A model generated the notes under the pieces. The model was not told the DNA's origin, made no database searches, and was given only the letters and a program-made list of their open reading frames with translations. From NCBI RefSeq assembly GCF_023091745.1, contig NC_068933.1:22510001-22574000 (forward strand): 64,000 bases of DNA, given 5' to 3'. The stretch is from Budorcas taxicolor. Its lineage: Eukaryota; Chordata; Mammalia; Artiodactyla; Bovidae. This document shows, one piece after another, positions 58,091 to 64,000 of this stretch (position 1 is its first letter; each line of letters starts with the position of its first letter). The translations under genes and the position numbers were made by a program.

Positions 58091-60064
58091 CTCTCTTCAA
58101 GAAATTAAGATACCAGGGAAATTTTCATGCCAAAGATGGGCACAATAAAGGACAGAAATTGTACAGACCTAACAGAAGCAGAAGATATTAACAAGAGGTG
58201 GCAAGAATACACAGAAGAACTATACAAAAAAAGATCTTCATGACTCAGATAACCATGATATCATCACTCACCTAGAGCCAGATATCTTGGAATGCAAAGT
58301 CAAGTGGGCCTTAGGAAGCATCACTATGAACAAAGCTAATGGAGGTGATGGAACTCCAGCTGAGCTATTTCAAATCCTAAAAGATGATGCTGTGCAAGTG
58401 CTGCATTCAATATGCCAGCAAATTTGGAAAACCCAGCAGTGGCCACAGGACTGGAAAAAGTCAGTTTTCATTTCAATCCCAAAGAAAGGCAATGCCAAAG
58501 AATGTTCAAACTACTGCACAATTGCATTCATCTCACATGGCAACCCACTCCAGTACTCTTGCCTGGAAAATCCCATGGACCGAGGAGCCTGGTGGGCTGC
58601 AGTCCACGGGGTCGCAAAGAGTCGGACACAACTGAGCGACTTCACTTTCACTTTTCACTTTCATGCATTGGAGAAGGAAACGGCAACCCACTCCAGTGTT
58701 CTTGCCTGGAGAATCCCAGTGACGAGGGAGCCTGGTGGGCTGCCATGTATGGGGTCGCACAGAATCGGACACGACTGTCGCAACTTAGCAGCAGCAGCAC
58801 ATGCTAGCACAGTAAAGCTCAAAATTCTCCAAGTCAGGCTTCAACAGTATGTGAACCATGAACTTCCAGCTGTTCAAGCTGGTTTTAGAAAAGGCAGAGG
58901 AACCAGAGATCAAATTGCCAACATCTGTTGGATCATTGAAAAAGCAAGAGTGTTCCAGAAAAAACATCTATATCTGGGTTATTGACTACACCAAAGTCTT
59001 TGACTGTGTGGATCACAACAAACTGAGGAAAATTCTACAAGAGATAGGAATACCAGACCACCTGACCTGCCTCTTGAGAAATCTGTATGCAGGTCAAGAA
59101 GCAATAGCTAGAACTGAGAGGTGGAACAACAGACTGGTTACAAATAGGAAAAGGTGTACGTAAAGGCTGCATATTGTCACCCTGCTTATTTAACTTATAT
59201 GCAGAGTATATCACGTGAAATGTCAGACTGGATGAAGAACAAGCTAGAATCAAGATTGCCAGGAGAAATATCAATAACCTCAGATACCAGATGAAAACAC
59301 CCTTATGGCAGAAAGTGAAGAAGAACTAAAGAGCCTCTTGATGAAAGTGAAAGAGGAGAGTGAAAAAGTTGGCTTAAAACTCAACTTTCAGAAAATGAAG
59401 ATCATGGCATCTGGTCCCATCACTTCATGGCAAATAGATGGGGAAACAATGAAAACAGTGAGAGACTTTACTTTGGGGGGCTCCAAAATCACTGCAGATG
59501 GTGACTGCAGCCAGGAAATTTAAAAAATGCTTGCTCCTTGGAAGAAAAGCTATGACCATCCTAGACAGCATATTAAAAAGCAGAGACATTATTTTGCCAA
59601 GAATGGTCCTTCTAGTCAAAGCTATGGTTTTTCCAGTAGTCATGTATGCATGTGAGAGTTGAGCTAAAAAGAAAGCTGAGTGCCAAAGATTTGATGCTTT
59701 TGAACTGTGAAGCTGGAGAACACCCTTGAGACTCCCGTGGACTGCAAGGAGACCAAACCAGTCCATCCTAAAGGAAATCAGTCCTGAATATTGATTGGAA
59801 GGACTGATGCTGAAGGCAAAACTCCAATACTTTAGCTACCTGGTGTGAAGAACTGAGTCACTGGAAAAGACTCTGATGCTGGGAAAGACTGAAGGCGGAA
59901 GAAAGGGGACGACAGAGGATGAGATGGTTGGATGGCATCACCGACTCGATGGACATAAGTTTGAGTAAGCTCTGGGAGTTGGTGACAGACAGGGAGGCCT
60001 GACATGCTGCAGTCCATGGGGTCATAAAGAGTTTGACACGAATGAGTGACTGAACTGAACTGAA
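58091..60064 (+). mobile_element. BovB LINE, 5'-truncated, sense, split by Bov-A2
   Basis: About 1.7 kb of BovB from ctcttcaagaaattaagata (linker before RT) to gagtgactgaactgaactga, plus a 258-bp SINE inside. RT blocks readable in frame 58287-58985 include NKANGGDGTPAELFQILKDD, SVFISIPKKGNAKECSNY and, after the SINE, VQAGFRKGRGTRDQ. The SINE joins the two halves in one open frame of 232 codons by chance. The YADD region near 59283 is disrupted by a small deletion (cagataccagatgaa). Inactive. Confidence 0.95.
58540..58797 (+). mobile_element. Bov-A2 SINE dimer nested in BovB
   Basis: Two related Bov-A units: the first from gcaacccactccagtactct, the second from about 58670 (ggagaaggaaacggcaaccc), joined by ttcactttcacttttcactt, with the typical gcagcagcagca end. 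The BovB phrase cacatg is repeated at both sides (58534-58539 and 58798-58803). It closely follows the family consensus, so it is among the youngest insertions here. About 15 bp of the usual 5' end is missing. Confidence 0.93.
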
Positions 60065-60319
60065 ATGCGAGGCTCACTGTCCCCTTCCTTCCAAAGCTCA
60101 CCATGGTTGTTTCTGCTCCATCAGCCTAAGACAGATGGCCAGGAAACCTGAAAAGTTCATCTGTCCTTCTCCTGTTCTCTCCCTTCTACGGTGATCCTCA
60201 CTGTTGCTAGAGCATCACTTAAGAAATAACAGGGGAAGCGTTATACATGCAACTAAATACAGAGAAGAAAAGGAACACATTGCCTAACAGGTATGCAGAG
60301 GAGGCTGTCCTGGATAGGA

Positions 60320-61376
60320 CTCTTGGTCACTGAAACAAAAGGTGAAAAGACAGCCTTCTAAATGGAAGAAAATAATAGCAAATGAAGCAACTGACAAACA
60401 ACTAATCTCAAAAATATACAAGCAACTTATGCAGCTCAATTCCAGAAAAACAAACGACCCAATCAAAAAATGGGCCAAAGAACTAAATAGACATTTCTCT
60501 GAAGAAGACATACAGATGGCTAACAAACACATGAGAAGATGCTCAACATCACTCATTATCAGAGAAATGTAAATCAAGACCACAATGAGGTACCACTTCA
60601 CACCAGTCAGAATGGCTGTGATCCAAAAGTCTGCAAGCAATAAATGTTGGAGAGGGTATGGAGAAAAGGGAACCCTCTTACACTGTTGGTGGGAATGCAA
60701 ACTAGTACAGCCACTATGGAGAACAGTGTGGAGATTCCTTTAAAAATTGCAAATAGAACTGCCTTATGACCCAGCAATCCCACTGCTGGGCATACACACT
60801 GAGGAAACCAGAATTGAAAGAGACACATGTACCCCTATGTTCATCGCAGCACTGTTTATAATAGCCAGGACATGGAAACAACTAGATGCCCATTAGTAGA
60901 CGAATGGATAAGAAAGCTGTGGTACATATACACAATGGAGTATTACTCAGCCGTTAAAAAGAATACATTTGAATCAGTTCTGATGAGATGGATGAAACTG
61001 GAGCCGATTATACAGAGTGAAGTAAGCCAGAAAGAAAAACACCAGTACAGTATACTAACGCATATATATGGAATTTAGAAAGATGGTAACGATGACCCTG
61101 TATACAAGACAGCAAAAGAGATACAGATGTGTAGAGTGGACTTTTGGATTCTGAGTGAGAGGGAGAGGGTGGGATGATTTGGGAGAATGGCATTGAAACA
61201 TGTATACTATCATGTAAGAAACGAATCACTAGTCTATGTTCGATGCAGGATACAGGATGCTTGGGGCTGGTGCACGGGAATGATCCAGAGTGGTGATATG
61301 GGGTGGGAGGTGGGAGGGGGGAGGGGGGTTCATGTTTGGGAAATAAAAATAATTGTTTTTGTTAAAAAAAAAAAAA
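60320..61376 (+). mobile_element. 5'-truncated bovine-type L1: end of ORF2 and 3' UTR
   Basis: About 1.06 kb. ORF2 C-terminal sequence is readable in pieces: KKIIANEATDKQLISKIYKQ (60342-60572) and KLWYIYTMEYYSAVKKNTF in 60827-61078, the latter ending at a natural-looking stop after LTHIYGI. A 3' UTR follows with a G-rich tract, AATAAA at 61341-61346 and an A-tail at 61363-61376. The A-tail and low divergence suggest a fairly young insertion. Frameshifts between the pieces and loss of the endonuclease and RT core make it inactive. The 5' edge is approximate and no target duplication was found. Confidence 0.92.
61300..61328 (+). promoter_or_regulatory. G-rich tract with G-quadruplex potential
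   Basis: Five or more G-runs of three or longer (gggg, ggg, ggg, gggggg, gggggg) in 29 bp within the L1 3' UTR. G-quadruplex-forming tracts are a known feature of mammalian L1 3' UTRs. The antisense L1 end at 37084-37242 carries the complementary C-rich version. Confidence 0.75.
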
Positions 61377-64000
61377 TACACAAGGTCATAAGCTAGTGCA
61401 ACAGCCTCCCAGGATTTCCAAGCCAGATTCTTCTCATGTCTCATACCGGAGACTCCCCATCTCCCTCCTGCCCATGCAGCCAAGTTTCTGTCCTGAAATC
61501 CAAGGCTCTGGGAAACCTAATTTAATCCTGGTCATCTAGGGATCAAGGAAGTGTTTTCTGTCAAGAAATGAAGATAGGACATAGTTTAATTAGCAGCTTA
61601 TTATTAACTTTGCATATAACTTAGAAGATTTAGACGTAGGCACCTAGACATGTGGGTCTCCATTTGTATTCAGTTCCCAATTCACAAATATTAAAGTTAG
61701 CTCTTAGTTCAAATATGCATATGCATGCATTTGTGGACACACACACAGTCACCACAGTATGGTCTAGATCAGAGCTTTCCACAGCACATTAATATATTTT
61801 AAATGGGGATACTGGCGTGCCTACATATTAATCTCATAGCTCCCAGGGAAGCCAGGCAGGAAAAAACTCTGACCAGTTCCCTGAAGCAGCAAGCAGCCTC
61901 ATTCCTTTCTGGCATCATCACCGCAACAATGTCCTTTTGTAAATGTGCTGGAATGTAAACTTCATATAGAAAAGACGACGCACCCCCAAAGTCTTAGAAC
62001 AAGGACCACCACAAATTAGATGCTTGAGGATTATTTGTTAACAAATAAAAAATTGGTAAGCACTGGTCTATAGGAAGATATGCAGGAGGGGATAAGAGAA
62101 ATAAGTAAATACAGGGAATACTCTTAAGTAAATCTAAGCAGTCTGGCAGATTCTCCCAGCATGCCCCAAAGATGAAAGAAAATGATAACAACGTCAAGAA
62201 ACAGCCACTTGCAGTTTTGGCCAAAGCACTGATGTTACTGCCTAAGCTTCAAAGAGAAATGCTCCCATGTGGCTGACTTCATAATGGGAACTAGGCTACT
62301 CCAAATAAGAAACGTGTTCTAAAGGATTTGGTAGTGATGTCACCTTTTCTGGCGGCAAACTTAACCATCGCTTAGCAGCCAAAAATTTCCTTTAGAATCA
62401 AAAGGTACACAAAGATCCAGAAGCACATTTTTTTATAATAGTATTCTTTTTCTTCTTCTATAAGAAGAAAAAGAATACTATTATAAAATACTATAGTTCT
62501 TAACAAGTTCTGTCTGAAAACCAGCAGGTCCTATGCTGATAGAGGTCATTTGTGTCTACTCAACAACAAGGTTTCTTTTCCCCCTCAACAAATGGTCTAG
62601 GAGAAAGAAGCTGAACTGCTACTGCAACATTTAAAACTCTCATGGCCATTCAATTATATTAAAGTACAACATTACAAGCTTATGTTTGTCTTGCCTCTAT
62701 GATGACAGCAAATATATGACTAGAATAACTTAGTACTTCAAGGATTCACATTTCCATCAGTCAGAAGATACTGGATATTGGTGAAAAATAGTGCTGCAGT
62801 TGGTAACTTGGATATTTATTATCACTGATGAAATTCAGTCCTGATCCTTTAAAAGCAACTTTCTATTTATTAATACATTCTGCTACACTCCAGGAACAGG
62901 AATGCTACAGGGCTACTAAAGTATTTTATTATTACAAGCAGAAAAACCTCTGTATTTCTTCTTCCAATTTATTTCCACTTTTACTTACATGAGGGTGTAG
63001 GGATGAGTCACAGCACTACTTCCCCTGCTTTTTCTTCTGACCTTAGGAACTATCCGTAGGATGCTAACTGAACTATCAGCAAGATGCCAGCAGACAGGTG
63101 AACTGAGCACTTGTGTGTCCTTTCTTCCTTCCAGCAGTCAAGTGCAGTCCTTTCTGAAATTGCAGGAGTCTCTCATGCATATAATTTGTGGCTTCCAATG
63201 AGTTTGAACTTCATGCTTGAAGTGAAGCACAAGTAAGTGATTTAATTCATGCACCTGTATCTGGATTTTTTCCAGACATAATGAAATGGGTAACTACTTC
63301 AGGATTTACCTGATACACACAGCAGCCAGGCATCAGAAAGGCACTGACTGGCATATGTGGGCAGGAAAGAAACAACCAGCTTTCAGTAGAGATGTGATAG
63401 GCATCTGGGTTTAGCCCTTGAGACAAAAACTGAGCATTTTTCAGTTTCCAAGGCCAAGCCCTTTGACTTCAATGATGTACAATTTTCTCATTACAAACAC
63501 GATTGTACCCAAAGGAATTCCTGTCAGTTTTCTAATTATTTTCTCAGTTTGAAATAAGACCTTGTCTTTAATTAAAAAAAAAAAAAAAAGGTTTGTGTCA
63601 TGTGATTGTTTTAAGCATCAACATACAGCACAGAGCAGGAGAACACAGGGGAAGCTACAGCAAGGCCTCAGAAGAAAGGCATTTTGAAAACAAATGCAAA
63701 TTGTCTCCCCTTAGTAATTATAAAAATACAAGTAAGTGTGCGGCAGTCAAGTACTGGAGTCTCTGGCTAGAGAGACTTAGAAAGTAAAAGAGAAAATATT
63801 GCTTTGGCCCTCTGTCTTAGGTGCTAAGATTTCCACAGTTACTAGCGATGGGGTCACACAAACCCTAATCAAGATGAGTCCTTGGCATACTCACATAACC
63901 CTGTTTCCAGAGTCTACAGTTTCCACATACCCTAGTCTGCATGGAAACTCAACAAAGGCACAGGAGATAACTTCTCCATCTTCACAAAGATAAGTGTTTC
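61377..64000. other. No recognised repeat family or gene; long A-run at 63574
   Basis: About 2.6 kb to the window end, free of recognisable BovB, SINE or L1. A 16-base A-run lies at 63574-63589 with no SINE or LINE body upstream that I recognise. Frames of 60-84 codons have no domain. A weak MIR-like phrase (aaatggggatactggcgtgc at 61801) is too short to call. Confidence 0.45.
62431..62488. repeat. Perfect 27-bp inverted repeat with 4-base loop
   Basis: Left arm 62431-62457 (ttttataatagtattctttt then tcttctt) and right arm 62462-62488 are exact reverse complements around ctat. Perfect pairing over 27 bp in otherwise ordinary sequence is not expected by chance and points to a recent fold-back duplication. 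It would form a strong hairpin in RNA, but no flanking features of a microRNA gene are evident. Confidence 0.97.

Noticed and set aside
58287..58985. 232-codon frame as a reverse-transcriptase gene, retron or other RT system
   Set aside because: It is BovB coding sequence fused by chance through an inserted Bov-A2 SINE; the RT blocks are those of an RTE LINE.
62431..62488. microRNA precursor
   Set aside because: Perfect pairing without bulges, a 4-base loop, U/A-rich arms and no flanking stem make a fold-back duplication likelier. Kept only as a structural finding.

Overview
This window is ruminant (most likely bovid: cattle, sheep or goat) nuclear DNA. The call rests on repeats confined to or typical of that group: twelve BovB (RTE-type) LINE segments totalling roughly 14 kb, about 22% of the window; about a dozen Bov-tA SINEs and fragments; one Bov-A2 dimer; CHR-type tRNA-derived SINEs; and bovine-type L1 sequence at both 5' UTR and 3' UTR ends. 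I find no cellular protein-coding gene, rRNA gene or intact tRNA gene. Longer open frames are pieces of BovB, L1 or an endogenous retrovirus, or chance frames. It reads as a gene desert or the inside of a very large intron.

Layout. 0-5 kb: a SINE, then an old ERVL-type retrovirus fossil whose integrase and dUTPase remnants are readable near 4 kb. 4.6-9.4 kb: a SINE whose edge was hit by an antisense BovB with a clean 12-bp target duplication, then a sense BovB and a CHR SINE. 9.4-17.5 kb: L1 scraps, an orphan bovine L1 5' UTR, a GTGC microsatellite, a BovB, and a Bov-tA split by a solo LTR with 6-bp target duplications. 18-19 kb: an unexplained 169-bp inverted duplication. 20-29 kb: old repeats (L1, L2 interrupted by MER20, MIR), a probable second solo LTR, and long stretches with nothing recognisable. 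29-32.2 kb: the only near-full-length BovB, heavily decayed. 32-43 kb: SINEs, an L1 3' end, a small CpG-rich patch, a tail-to-tail SINE pair, a tRNA-Asp pseudogene, and a compound direct-plus-inverted rearrangement at 39 kb. 45-49 kb: old mammalian repeats. 49-61 kb: four more long BovB copies, a short BovB tail, a young Bov-A2 inside a BovB, a 113/122-bp minisatellite at an L1/BovB junction, and a 5'-truncated L1. 61-64 kb: no recognised repeat apart from a perfect 27-bp hairpin.

The elements do not form a working pathway. L1 and BovB supplied the enzymes that mobilised the SINEs, and the nesting gives a relative order of insertions. I saw no undescribed biological system. The best signals for follow-up are structural: repeated fold-back (inverted duplication) events at 18, 39, 54.5 and 62.4 kb, and three separate ~205-bp BovB tails sharing almost the same 5' boundary. 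Family names are recalled from knowledge of consensus sequences and were not checked against a database.
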